From JAMXLG01 sp963765935 (lineage in GTDB: Bacteria > Vulcanimicrobiota > Vulcanimicrobiia > Vulcanimicrobiales > Vulcanimicrobiaceae): a DNA stretch of 64,000 nucleotides. Shown here piece after piece: positions 35,657-43,613 of this stretch. Under the pieces are notes generated by a model that had not been told where the DNA came from, did no database searches, and saw nothing but the letters and a program-made list of their open reading frames with translations. The first letter of the stretch is position 1; each line of letters starts with the position of its first letter. The position numbers and the translations under genes are program-made. The DNA is taken from the NCBI GenBank assembly GCA_963765935.1, contig CAVXXX010000001.1, positions 1 to 64,000 on the forward strand. The letters are read 5' to 3'.

Positions 35657-36246
35657 TGCTTGCACTCGCCGCATGTCTGGCGATGCACGCATTTACGCCG
35701 ACCCTCGCGCAGCAGGCCGCGCGCGAGGGCGGCGCGTTGGCAGACCGGCATGAAAGCTACCGTGTTGCGCGATGGCTCATCTTTCAATCGAAAGATCCGC
35801 TCCGCGCGGTTCACAATCGCGCCGGTGTCGACGCCGTCGTTCTAGAGACGCCGTACGAACGCGTGCGCTACTACGCCTACCTTCATCGCATTCAAGGCGA
35901 CAGCATCACCGCGTCGCTCGTACAACAACTCTATGCCGATGCGCGGCGACGTCTCGGCTTTGTCGTTTACGGGCACAGCAAGACGGATGACGACCGGACG
36001 TTCCTCTCGCATTTTACGAGCGCGCAGCTTACGGGAACGGACGCGAGCGAAATCTCGCTTGAGCAAGCAATCTTCGGTCCTTCGGATGATTTCTATGACG
36101 TCGGAGCGTTTCGCGAGCAGCGATGGGTCGGCTCACTTACCTACCGGTTCACGCTTCCTCGATGTGCAAGTCAGTACACGGTTACATTCGCCGATGCGTA
36201 CGGCGACCGGTACGCGATCCCGTTCGACTTGAGCCGTTATCAATAA
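35656..36246 (+). CDS. Exported protein of unknown function, coupled to the quinoprotein
   Basis: 196 residues. The ATG at 35656 shares its A with the preceding TGA (TGATG), and the protein starts with a signal peptide (MLALAACLAMHAFTPTLAQQ). The upstream GTG at 35611 would hide this signal. The mature part has DRHESYRVARWLIFQSKDPL and the acidic, aromatic YGHSKTDDDRTFLSHFTSAQ, without a recognised domain; one Cys is near the C-terminus. Translational coupling suggests it works with the propeller lipoprotein in the periplasm. Confidence 0.7.
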   Translation: MLALAACLAMHAFTPTLAQQAAREGGALADRHESYRVARWLIFQSKDPLRAVHNRAGVDAVVLETPYERVRYYAYLHRIQGDSITASLVQQLYADARRRLGFVVYGHSKTDDDRTFLSHFTSAQLTGTDASEISLEQAIFGPSDDFYDVGAFREQRWVGSLTYRFTLPRCASQYTVTFADAYGDRYAIPFDLSRYQ

Positions 36247-36270
36247 GGATCCCGCGGGTACGGATCAGCC

Positions 36271-36444
36271 ATGGCAGAAGTCTTTGGACATCAAGGGCAG
36301 CGCGTACCGGAATCCGGGCAATACGAGTGCGCCGAATGCGGGCACCGCGAACACTTCAACGCCGGCGATACATTTCCGCAAGATCACCATCCCGAGCGCC
36401 CGTGGACGCTTTATGTTCGCGACGCCGAACCGACGCGGAAATAA
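36271..36444 (+). CDS. Small zinc-ribbon-like protein, 57 residues
   Basis: Begins MAEVFGHQGQRVPESGQYEC, contains C-x-x-C-G-H-x-x-x-F (CAECGHREHF) and a second His cluster (PQDHHPERPW), and ends EPTRK. The C-x2-C with following His residues suggests one zinc site, as in small rubredoxin-like or zinc-ribbon proteins. It starts 25 nt after the exported protein gene, in the same direction, and fills the space before a convergent gene. Too short to be found by a 60-residue cut-off; composition supports coding. Confidence 0.6.
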   Translation: MAEVFGHQGQRVPESGQYECAECGHREHFNAGDTFPQDHHPERPWTLYVRDAEPTRK

Positions 36445-36447
36445 CGC

Positions 36448-37341
36448 CTATTCGGGCGCTTCGCTCACGTGCTGCGCATAGTCGCGCGGATTGAAATACC
36501 ACTGCGGCAGATTCAGAGGAAACTTCAGCTCATTGAAATCGTAGTCGACGACTTGTCCGTCGCCATCGTATCCGCCGTAGACGACGCCGTGAATGTGCGT
36601 AATCACCGGGATCGAGTGGAACATGTCGAAGCTGACGGTAAAGAGCACGGGATAAATCGGCCCGTTCTGAACGAAGAGCTTATCTGTCGCAACGAGTTTA
36701 CGAAGATCGAGCGTCTTCGCGTCCACCCACAGCTCACGTAAGCGATTGCGGTCGGGCTCCCGACGCGGCTGGAGCTTCAAATGGAGTTCGTCACCTTCGC
36801 GATCGACCTCGGTAACGCGATAATCGAACTCGCCGCGCGCACGCACCGTGACGATGACCGGCGGAAGCGATGCTTCCGGCGTTGGGACGAAATCGGGCGT
36901 AAGTGAGTGTAAGGGCGCGGGCTCAAACACGTCCGCGGTCGGTGGTCCGGGATCCGTAGCCTGATTGAAGAGGGGACGCTCAAACCGCATTTGACCGACA
37001 TCGCCGAGCTCCGTCTCCCGCCGTTCGAGTGCGGCGTGATCGTAGGAACGGTACCAAACGTGATCGGTGTAGCTGTTCGCGTAGTCGGGATACCCGTAGT
37101 TCGTCTCTTGCTTGCGTACGATCACGTACGCTTCAAAGGGCGGAGGCGGGCGATGCGACCGGAACCGGTTGCGGATCGCGGCAAGTAAATCGTCCGGCGA
37201 CATGGTGGGTACCGGTGCGGCAGCGACCGCCTTGACCGGCTGCGCACCGGCGTGGGCAAAAGCAACGAAAAACGACACGCTCCCCAAGAGCGCGACAAGC
37301 CACGGCATCACTCTCCGACGCGAGTTCATCCTATAAGACAT
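36448..37341 (-). CDS. Exported protein of unknown function
   Basis: 297 residues. Basic start then a signal peptide (WLVALLGSVSFFVAFAHAGA), a Pro-rich linker, and a beta-rich mature part with the segment LWVDAKTLDLRKLVATD. A similar segment (IWIDRHSLDVRRAVVSQ) occurs in the exported protein at 59802-60581, so the two look like distant members of one family, perhaps outer-membrane or LolA-like folds; this is inference. It is divergent from the msrA gene and convergent with the small zinc-ribbon-like protein. Confidence 0.72.
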   Translation of the reverse strand: MSYRMNSRRRVMPWLVALLGSVSFFVAFAHAGAQPVKAVAAAPVPTMSPDDLLAAIRNRFRSHRPPPPFEAYVIVRKQETNYGYPDYANSYTDHVWYRSYDHAALERRETELGDVGQMRFERPLFNQATDPGPPTADVFEPAPLHSLTPDFVPTPEASLPPVIVTVRARGEFDYRVTEVDREGDELHLKLQPRREPDRNRLRELWVDAKTLDLRKLVATDKLFVQNGPIYPVLFTVSFDMFHSIPVITHIHGVVYGGYDGDGQVVDYDFNELKFPLNLPQWYFNPRDYAQHVSEAPE

Positions 37342-37420
37342 ACTTCGTCCTACCTAACGATTCCTGAGGGCGCTGCGTTACAATCATCCGGCGAAGACCC
37401 TGCGGCGTTACGGAAATACG

Positions 37421-38065
37421 ATGAAACGTGCAATTAGCGTACTCACCATGGTGCTTGCCCTGCTGGCGGCGGTAGCCTCAGCCCCCGCGTCCGCGGCGAC
37501 CGAACACGTCGTTCTCGCCGGCGGCTGCTTTTGGGGCATGCAAGCCGTGTTCGAATCCCTCAAAGGCGTTCAGCGCGCCGTCGCAGGCTTCTCCGGCGGG
37601 TCGGCAATGACAGCGCATTACCTGGTCGTCAGCACCGGCACGACGGGGCATGCGGAGTCGGTCGACGTGACCTTCGATCCGTCGCAGATTTCGTTCGACA
37701 AGCTGCTCGACGTGTATTTTCTCGTCGCGCACGATCCCACCGAATTGAACTACCAAGGCCCCGACGAGGGAACGCAATATCGTTCGGAGATCTTCTACAC
37801 CTCGGATGCGCAACGCACGGAAGTTCAAACGTATATCGCTTCCCTGGAACGTCGCCATGTGTTCCATGCGCCGATCGTAACGACGCTCGAACCGCTGCGC
37901 GGATTCTACGCTGCCGAGAATTACCACCAAGATTATTTGGTCCACAATCCCGATAGTCCGTACATCGTGTACAACGACATGCCGAAGCTGCGCGCGCTCA
38001 AAGAGAAGTATCCGTCGCTCGTCAAAAGCGATGCCGCGCCAATGAAGGTGTTAGCGCGGCGCTAA
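37421..38065 (+). CDS. msrA: Peptide-methionine (S)-S-oxide reductase, exported
   Basis: 214 residues. A signal peptide (MVLALLAAVASAPASA) precedes the MsrA domain, so repair acts outside the cytoplasm. Catalytic Cys36 lies in GGCFWGMQAVFESLKGV, followed by GFSGG, and the C-terminal FHAPIVTTLEPLRGFYAAEN with YHQDYL is typical. Reduces methionine-S-sulfoxide in exported proteins. No MsrB partner is adjacent. The last 15 nt overlap the convergent SDR gene. Confidence 0.96.
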   Translation: MKRAISVLTMVLALLAAVASAPASAATEHVVLAGGCFWGMQAVFESLKGVQRAVAGFSGGSAMTAHYLVVSTGTTGHAESVDVTFDPSQISFDKLLDVYFLVAHDPTELNYQGPDEGTQYRSEIFYTSDAQRTEVQTYIASLERRHVFHAPIVTTLEPLRGFYAAENYHQDYLVHNPDSPYIVYNDMPKLRALKEKYPSLVKSDAAPMKVLARR

Positions 38066-38816
38066 GCGGATCGCGCCATCGAGCCGGATGACTTCGCCGT
38101 TGAGCATTTGGTTTTCGATGATGTGGCGCGCGAGTGCCGCGTATTCAGCAGGACGTCCGAGTCGCGCGGGATACGGCGTTTGCTTTCCAAGCGACTCGCG
38201 CGCGGCCTCCGGCAGTCCCGCCAGCATCGGCGTATCGAAAATTCCCGGCGCAATGGAACACACGCGGATCTGGCTTTGCGCAAACTCCCGTGCCAGCGGC
38301 AGCGTCATACCGACGACGCCGCCTTTAGACGCTGCGTAGGCGACTTGCCCGATTTGGCCGTCGAACGCGGCAACCGAAGCGGTACACACGATGACGCCGC
38401 GATCTTCGTGGGGTTGCGCCGGCTGCTTCATCATCTGCGCCGCGGCAAGTCGAATGACGTTGAAGGTGCCGATGAGATTTACGCTGATGACCTTCGCGAA
38501 GTGGGCGAGAGGCTGCGGACCTTCTTTCCCCACCGCGCGCTCCGCCGTCGCGATGCCGGCACAATTAACTGCACCGTGAACGGCGCCAAACGCCTCGACT
38601 GCCGCTGCGATCGCCGACGAAACCTGCACTTCATCGGTAACGTCCGTTTTGCAGAAGCGCACGCCCTCGCCGCGTTCCTTCGCGAGTTCCGCTCCATGCT
38701 CGCCGATATCGAGAATGATCACCCGCGCACCCGCATCGTGCAATTCGCTGCACGCAAGCTGCTCCTAACCCAGAGCTTCCGCCCGTGACAAGAAACGACT
38801 TCCCCGCGATCTCCAT
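38051..38816 (-). pseudogene. SDR family 3-hydroxyacyl-CoA dehydrogenase, frameshifted
   Basis: Two frames together give a full type-2 3-hydroxyacyl-CoA dehydrogenase. The N-terminus from ATG 38816 (MEIAGKSFLVTGGSSGLGAA) has GAGGAG upstream. At 38749 one extra base breaks the frame, and the rest continues in another frame as ELHDAGARVIILDIGEHGAE, NCAGIATAERAV, TASVAAFDGQIGQVAYAASK and APGIFDTPMLAGLP. Removing that base gives AACVRELHDAGARV, exactly as expected. Real inactivation or an assembly error cannot be separated here. It is the last gene of the acyl-CoA operon, 16 nt after the thiolase. Confidence 0.88.
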
Positions 38817-38832
38817 GTAAAAAGTCTCCTCG

Positions 38833-39906
38833 TTACGAAATGCGCTCGATGATGGTCGCATTTGCCATACCACCGCCTTCGCACATTACCTGCAGCCCGT
38901 AGCGGCCGCCGCGCGCCTCTAGCTCGTTGAGCAGAATGGTCATCAAGCGCGCTCCGGTTGCGCCCAGCGGATGACCGAGGGCAATTGCGCCGCCGTTGAC
39001 GTTGGTCTTCGCAAGGTCCGCGCCCGTTTCGCGTTGCCACGCGAGTACAACGCTCGCAAACGCTTCGTTGATTTCAATCAGGTCCAGGTCACCCAAGCGA
39101 AGTTCCGTGCGGCTGAGGATTCTCGATGTCGCTGGGATAGGAGCGGTGAGCATCAACTCGGGATCGTCTCCAAGAACGATCGAATCAATGATTCGCGCTC
39201 TCGCGCGCAGTCCGTGCTTTCGGGCAAAATCGGCGGACGTAACGAGCACTGCTGCTGCGCCGTCGCTCACTTGCGAGGCATTGCCCGCGGTGACGACACC
39301 GTCGGAGGTAAAGGCAGGCTTGAGCGATGCAAGTTTCTCGAGCGACGTGTCGGTGCGAATCCCCTCGTCGCGCGCGAGTCCGTTCACCGGCAGCATTTGC
39401 GTTGTGAACGCACCGCGTTCCGTCGCCGCGGCGGCTCGGCGATGTGATTCCAATGAATAGCGGTCGAGATCATCACGCGAAAGCGACCAACGCAGCGCGA
39501 CCATCTCGGCACTGTTTCCCTGCGCGGTTTCGAGCAGCGGCACGCGCGACATCGATTCAACACCGCACGCAATCACGCAGTCATATGCGCCGGCGAGGAC
39601 ACCTTGCCCAGCAAACGCAACGGCTTGTTGGCTCGATCCACATTGCCGATCGATTGTGGTGCCCGGCACACCGTATGGGAATCCCGCTGCGAGCAACGCT
39701 TTACGCGCAACGTTGAACGATTGCTCGCCGGATTGGCTCACGCAGCCCGCGATCACATCATCCACCATCGCCGCTTCGATACCACTACGGTCGATGACAG
39801 CGCGTAAAACCGTTGCGAGTAAATCGACCGGATGAATTGCGCTGAGCGCCCCGTTGCGCCGTCCGGACGGCGTCCGCACCGCGTCGACGATAACGGCTTC
39901 AGTCAT
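38833..39906 (-). CDS. Thiolase (acetyl-CoA acyltransferase), shortened
   Basis: 357 residues. Nucleophile Cys89 in DRQCGSSQQA, then NEAFASVVLAW, GGAIALGHPLGATGAR with the catalytic His, and the second Cys in VMCEGGGMANA; all thiolase residues are present. Typical relatives have about 390 residues; here the segment after ESMSRVPL is about 20-30 residues shorter before SAEMVALRW. Breaks 3-ketoacyl-CoA or condenses acetyl-CoA. ATG 39906 overlaps the stop of the CoA-transferase (ATGA). Works with the adjacent SDR and CoA-transferase in acyl-CoA breakdown. Confidence 0.93.
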   Translation of the reverse strand: MTEAVIVDAVRTPSGRRNGALSAIHPVDLLATVLRAVIDRSGIEAAMVDDVIAGCVSQSGEQSFNVARKALLAAGFPYGVPGTTIDRQCGSSQQAVAFAGQGVLAGAYDCVIACGVESMSRVPLLETAQGNSAEMVALRWSLSRDDLDRYSLESHRRAAAATERGAFTTQMLPVNGLARDEGIRTDTSLEKLASLKPAFTSDGVVTAGNASQVSDGAAAVLVTSADFARKHGLRARARIIDSIVLGDDPELMLTAPIPATSRILSRTELRLGDLDLIEINEAFASVVLAWQRETGADLAKTNVNGGAIALGHPLGATGARLMTILLNELEARGGRYGLQVMCEGGGMANATIIERIS

Positions 39907-40745
39907 CGTACCGCCGCTAGCGGAACGTCGTGTTGTTCGGCCAAGGCTTCCCATTCGCGCGCACTGCGACGAACGAGCGCATCACGCAGCGCCTCGCGCG
40001 TAAGCTCCTTAATGCCGAGCAGCAATTGCAATCGCTCGACGAAGTGCGGTTCGAGCGCAGCCACCGCGACCCAGCCGTCTTCCGCCGGATAAATTCCGTA
40101 CGCAGGCAATCCTCCGCCAAGGGAACCGCCGTCACGCGTCAACCCGTACAGGTGCGGCTCCGCGAACGTCCGCGCGCATTCAACGATGCTGACATTCGCG
40201 CGGACGCCTTCGCCCGTACGCGCGCGTTTGAGCAACACAGCGAGCGCGACCGAGACGACGCGTTCCGCTGCCGCCATATCACCGACAAGCGCACGCGGCA
40301 TCGCCGGCGGCGCAACGGTTCCCGCACGTGCTTGATAGGTCAAGTCGTGACCCGCGCGATCGTCATGCGGCGGCGCTTCGCCCGTGAGCGATATCATCGA
40401 GAGCGATGGATAACGCGGATGCACGTGTTCCCACTGCAATCCGATACGTTCGAGCGAGCGCGCGCGCATTGCCGTCAACACGATATCGGCGTGGTGCAAA
40501 TGCGCATCAAGCGCGGCCCGTGCGCCGTGCTCGCGAAAGTCGAGTTGAATGATTTCGATGCCGGTTGAGAGGCGTCCGTACCAGTTGGGCGCCGCTTCTG
40601 CCAGCGGGTCGCCACGCGTCGGCTCGATCTTCGTGACGCGGGCACCGAGCGCGCGAAGGCGCGCCGCGGCCACCGGTCCCGGAATGTTCGTCGTCAGTGC
40701 GACGACGTGAACGCCATCTAATGCGTCGATGAGAGCATCGGTCAT
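39903..40745 (-). CDS. CaiB/BaiF family III CoA-transferase
   Basis: 280 residues, shorter than the usual 380-400. Motifs: N-terminal VVALTTNIPGPVAAARLRAL, RVTKIEPTRGDP, and AGHDLTYQARAG with the Asp expected to be the acyl carrier residue. The shortened C-terminus still has YGIYPAEDGWVAVAALEPHF. Moves CoA between carboxylic acids. ATG 40745 overlaps the stop of the upstream membrane protein (ATGA), and its own stop overlaps the thiolase start. The length fits the alpha-methylacyl-CoA racemase side of the family, so racemase activity is possible. Confidence 0.88.
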   Translation of the reverse strand: MTDALIDALDGVHVVALTTNIPGPVAAARLRALGARVTKIEPTRGDPLAEAAPNWYGRLSTGIEIIQLDFREHGARAALDAHLHHADIVLTAMRARSLERIGLQWEHVHPRYPSLSMISLTGEAPPHDDRAGHDLTYQARAGTVAPPAMPRALVGDMAAAERVVSVALAVLLKRARTGEGVRANVSIVECARTFAEPHLYGLTRDGGSLGGGLPAYGIYPAEDGWVAVAALEPHFVERLQLLLGIKELTREALRDALVRRSAREWEALAEQHDVPLAAVR

Positions 40746-41212
40746 GCGCTCCGTGGTTCGACGCGCGCGACGCGCGCCATGTAAAGCGCCACGGGCAACG
40801 CATAGAAGACGATGTGCGCGATCAGTCCTTGCGTGAAGGCCGGTCCCCACGGCGATCCGGTCTTGATCGCAACGATGAGCTGCATGACGGCATCAACGAC
40901 GATACCCCAGACGATTGCGCCGAGAATCCAATTCTTAATCTGACCGAACGACGCGAAAACATACGCGTAGATGATCGCCCAAACGATGGAAACGATGAAA
41001 TGCACGATGAATCCGAGCACTGCGTAGGACGGCGATGAAAACGCGCCCGCGCCGACGATGGTCGATGCGATGAATTGCCAAATCATCACGGGCGAGCGAT
41101 GCATCGCGATGGACAGGAAGAGATCGACGAAGATTCCGCCGATCACACCGGCGATTGCGGCCTGCCCTATAAGCGACGATCCTGACGTCGTCCGCACGTT
41201 CGTCGTAGCCAT
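40742..41212 (-). CDS. Four-segment membrane protein of unknown function
   Basis: 156 residues. ATG 41212 has AAGGAG 7 nt upstream. Four hydrophobic segments: AAIAGVIGGIFVDLFLSIA, FIVHFIVSIVWAIIYAYVFA, WILGAIVWGIVVDAVMQLIV and GLIAHIVFYALPVALYMA. No known motif. First gene of the acyl-CoA operon (CoA-transferase, thiolase, SDR) with a 4-nt overlap, so it may be a carrier or accessory for the substrate. The region upstream holds inverted repeats. Confidence 0.75.
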   Translation of the reverse strand: MATTNVRTTSGSSLIGQAAIAGVIGGIFVDLFLSIAMHRSPVMIWQFIASTIVGAGAFSSPSYAVLGFIVHFIVSIVWAIIYAYVFASFGQIKNWILGAIVWGIVVDAVMQLIVAIKTGSPWGPAFTQGLIAHIVFYALPVALYMARVARVEPRSA

Positions 41213-41222
41213 GTGCTGTCTC

Positions 41223-41270
41223 CTTACTATTAGTAGGTCACTAACCACTATAGTGCTTATTTATAGTAAG
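41223..41270. promoter_or_regulatory. Inverted repeats upstream of the acyl-CoA operon
   Basis: CTTACTAT (41223-41230) and ATAGTAAG (41263-41270) form a perfect inverted repeat; CACTATAGTG (41246-41255) is a perfect 10-bp palindrome between them. The stretch is AT-rich against a GC-rich background. Likely promoter/operator region for the leftward operon. Confidence 0.55.
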
Positions 41271-41313
41271 TCAATAGGGCTGCCCCGCCCATAAAAGCGA
41301 ACGACCGTTCGTC

Positions 41314-42267
41314 GTGTCCAAGCGTAAACCACCGCGCAATCAACGCGCGTCGCGCCCCGGGTTACCGGTTCTTCTCCTCCTGATGCTCATCGCCGTCGCC
41401 GCGGGCTGGTATCTGCTTCGGCCCGCGACGCATCGCAACCATGAAACAGTGAGCGAAGCGACCGCCGCACCGACGGAAGCGCCCGTTGCAACAGCGACTG
41501 CGGAAGAAACCGAAACGCCCGTGCCCACCGCTACCGCGACGGAAACACCGAGTGCACCACCGGCAACGGCATTGGCGTCGGTACCGCCGCGCGTTGGAAA
41601 TCCGAAGGCGCCAAAGCTCGCGTTGATCATCGACGACTGCGGCCAGTGGCTTTCGACCGAACGCGGCTTCATCGCGTTGCCCGTTCCGCTGACGCTGTCG
41701 GTGCTACCGCACGTGCACGGTGCTGCGACGATCGAGCAAGAAGCAAAAGACGCGGGCAAAGGCGTGATGCTTCATTTACCGATGGAAACGCTCTCCGGCA
41801 TGAATCCGGGTCCGGGGAAAGTGACGACGGAAATGACCGACGCGCAAATCGTCGCGCAAGTCGAGGACGATCTTGCGCAAGTGCCGCTCGCAAGTGGAGT
41901 GAACAATCACGAAGGCAGTAAAGCCAGTGCCGATGCGCGCGTGATGAACGACGTTATCGGCGTCATTGCAAAACGCGGGGATATGTTCTTCATCGATTCC
42001 AAAACGAACGCGGCATCGGTCGGCGAACAGGTTGCATCGGCAGACGGCGTGCGCACCGCAGCGCGCGATGTGTTTTTGGACAACAAGGAAGACGTCGCGT
42101 ATTCGGAAGCGCAGTTACGGGATGCCGAGGCGATTGCGAAACGAACGGGCAGCGCGATCGCAATCGGTCATCCGAAAGCAACGACGCTCGAAGCGGTCAA
42201 AGCGCTCATTCCGCAATTCGAGGCCGACGGAATTCAGTTCGTCCTCGCGCAGGATCTTACGCGCTAG
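41314..42267 (+). CDS. Divergent polysaccharide deacetylase (YibQ-like)
   Basis: 317 residues from a GTG start. One N-terminal membrane anchor (GLPVLLLLMLIAVAAGWYLL), a Thr/Ala/Pro/Glu-rich linker, then the deacetylase-like barrel: LALIIDDCGQWLS, GVMLHLPMETLSG, GVNNHEGSKAS and FFIDSKTNA. The metal-binding Asp and His pattern of the divergent family is kept. Located outside the membrane; the substrate may be a wall or surface glycan, though activity in this family is unproven. Its end overlaps the convergent HxlR gene by 11 nt. Confidence 0.87.
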   Translation: MSKRKPPRNQRASRPGLPVLLLLMLIAVAAGWYLLRPATHRNHETVSEATAAPTEAPVATATAEETETPVPTATATETPSAPPATALASVPPRVGNPKAPKLALIIDDCGQWLSTERGFIALPVPLTLSVLPHVHGAATIEQEAKDAGKGVMLHLPMETLSGMNPGPGKVTTEMTDAQIVAQVEDDLAQVPLASGVNNHEGSKASADARVMNDVIGVIAKRGDMFFIDSKTNAASVGEQVASADGVRTAARDVFLDNKEDVAYSEAQLRDAEAIAKRTGSAIAIGHPKATTLEAVKALIPQFEADGIQFVLAQDLTR

Positions 42268-42628
42268 CGCTCTCGTCCTGGACGCTGATCCAGCGTTCAG
42301 CCCAGCGGCCGAGTGCGTCCATCGGTTCTTGCAACTCGGCCCCGGCACAGGTCAGTTCGTAAACGACCTTTACGGGCGAACCGGACTCGACGTGGCGCGA
42401 AATGAGGCGTTCGCTCTCGAGTTCGCGCAGCCGCTCGGTCAGTAAACGATCGGAAATACCGGGAATCGAACCCAGCAACTCGTTAAAGCGATGCGGTCCC
42501 CCGAGGAGGACGCGAATGATCGCCCCCGTCCAGCGGCGCCCGACGAGCTCGACGGCGCGATGAAAACGCGGGCAGAGCGCACCATCGGTGTCCACGTGGT
42601 CATTACTCGTTGCTCGGCTGGTTGCCAT
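42257..42628 (-). CDS. HxlR family transcriptional regulator
   Basis: 123 residues. Winged helix-turn-helix with the family Cys near the start (CPRFHRAVELVGRRWTGAII), LLGGPHRFNELLGSIPGISDR, LTERLRELESERLI and a C-terminal RWAERWI. The single Cys before the first helix is typical of redox- or aldehyde-sensing HxlR proteins. It faces an NAD-dependent dehydrogenase across an inverted repeat and probably controls it and itself. Confidence 0.94.
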   Translation of the reverse strand: MATSRATSNDHVDTDGALCPRFHRAVELVGRRWTGAIIRVLLGGPHRFNELLGSIPGISDRLLTERLRELESERLISRHVESGSPVKVVYELTCAGAELQEPMDALGRWAERWISVQDESASA

Positions 42629-42663
42629 GGCTGCGGTACTCCCTGATACCTCCTAATGGATTA

Positions 42664-42698
42664 GCTTACCAAAAGTATGTAGCTACTTCAAGGTAAGC
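42664..42698. promoter_or_regulatory. Candidate HxlR operator
   Basis: GCTTACC (42664-42670) and GGTAAGC (42692-42698) form a perfect 7-bp inverted repeat, with GTAGCTAC, itself a palindrome, between them at 42679-42686. It lies 36-70 nt upstream of the HxlR start and before the divergent dehydrogenase. Confidence 0.6.
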
Positions 42699-42776
42699 AA
42701 GATTAACCGAGGCATCTCTTTGTAGTTTCGACATGCGCCCGCCTCGGCCATAGTTCCTCGCGTGTTATGCGTGTCT

Positions 42777-43613
42777 ATGAAGGTTGCATTTTACGGGGCG
42801 GGCATGCTCGGCTCGGGATTCGTTCGTCATCTACGTGCCCAGAGCTTCGACGTGAACGTTTGGAACCGCACGCCTGATAAAGCGCGCGCACTTGAAGCAA
42901 CCGGCGCTCGGGCACTCACCGATGCAGCGGAAGCCGCGCGCGGCGCGGACGTCGTGCACCTTTGCGTGCGCGATGGTGATGCGGTTGACGACATTTTGGA
43001 TGCCGCACTGGCCGGCATCGCAAAAGGCACGCCGATTGTCGATCACACGACCGTCGATCCGCGCAGCGTTGCACCGCGAGCGAAACGTTTGCACGATGCA
43101 GGCTATCCGTTCTTGCATGCACCGGTGTTCATGGGTCCGCCCCAGGCCGAAAGCGGAACGGGAACGATGCTCGCGTCGGGTCCGCGCGAGCTCTTCGAGC
43201 GTCTCGATTCGCATTTGGCGCGACTCGCCAGCAAACGCAAATACTTGGGCGAACGCGTCGATCGCGCCGCAGTATATAAGCTTCTCGGCAATTCGATGAT
43301 CCTCGCCGTTGTCGGTGGTTTGAGCGATATGCTTACGATCGCGGAAGCGCAAGGGCTCTCACCGGTTGAAGCCTATGAGCTGTTCACATTCTACGACGTA
43401 AGCGGGCAGATCGCCGGACGCGGAAAACGCATGGCGCACGGAGACTTGGAACCGACGTGGACCGTCGATATGGCGCGCAAGGATGCACGCTTGATGCAAG
43501 CCGCCGCAAACCGGGCGAAGCTGCCGGTCATCGACGGCGTAGAAGGCGCGTTGACCGCGACGATCGAGCGCGGTCTTGCGGAAAAGGACTTAGGCGCGAT
43601 CGCGGCGCGCTAA
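42777..43613 (+). CDS. NAD(P)-dependent beta-hydroxyacid dehydrogenase (3-hydroxyisobutyrate type)
   Basis: 278 residues. Rossmann start VAFYGAGMLGSGFVRHL, then WNRTPDKA, DHTTVDPRSVAPRAKRL, FLHAPVFMGPPQAESGTGTM and the helical second domain with the active-site Lys expected in YKLLGNSMI. ATG 42777 is preferred because the conserved fold begins there. Reduces small semialdehydes or oxidises hydroxy acids; the substrate is unknown. Divergent from HxlR, so induction by an aldehyde is a reasonable guess. Its end overlaps the convergent channel gene by 24 nt. Confidence 0.9.
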   Translation: MKVAFYGAGMLGSGFVRHLRAQSFDVNVWNRTPDKARALEATGARALTDAAEAARGADVVHLCVRDGDAVDDILDAALAGIAKGTPIVDHTTVDPRSVAPRAKRLHDAGYPFLHAPVFMGPPQAESGTGTMLASGPRELFERLDSHLARLASKRKYLGERVDRAAVYKLLGNSMILAVVGGLSDMLTIAEAQGLSPVEAYELFTFYDVSGQIAGRGKRMAHGDLEPTWTVDMARKDARLMQAAANRAKLPVIDGVEGALTATIERGLAEKDLGAIAAR

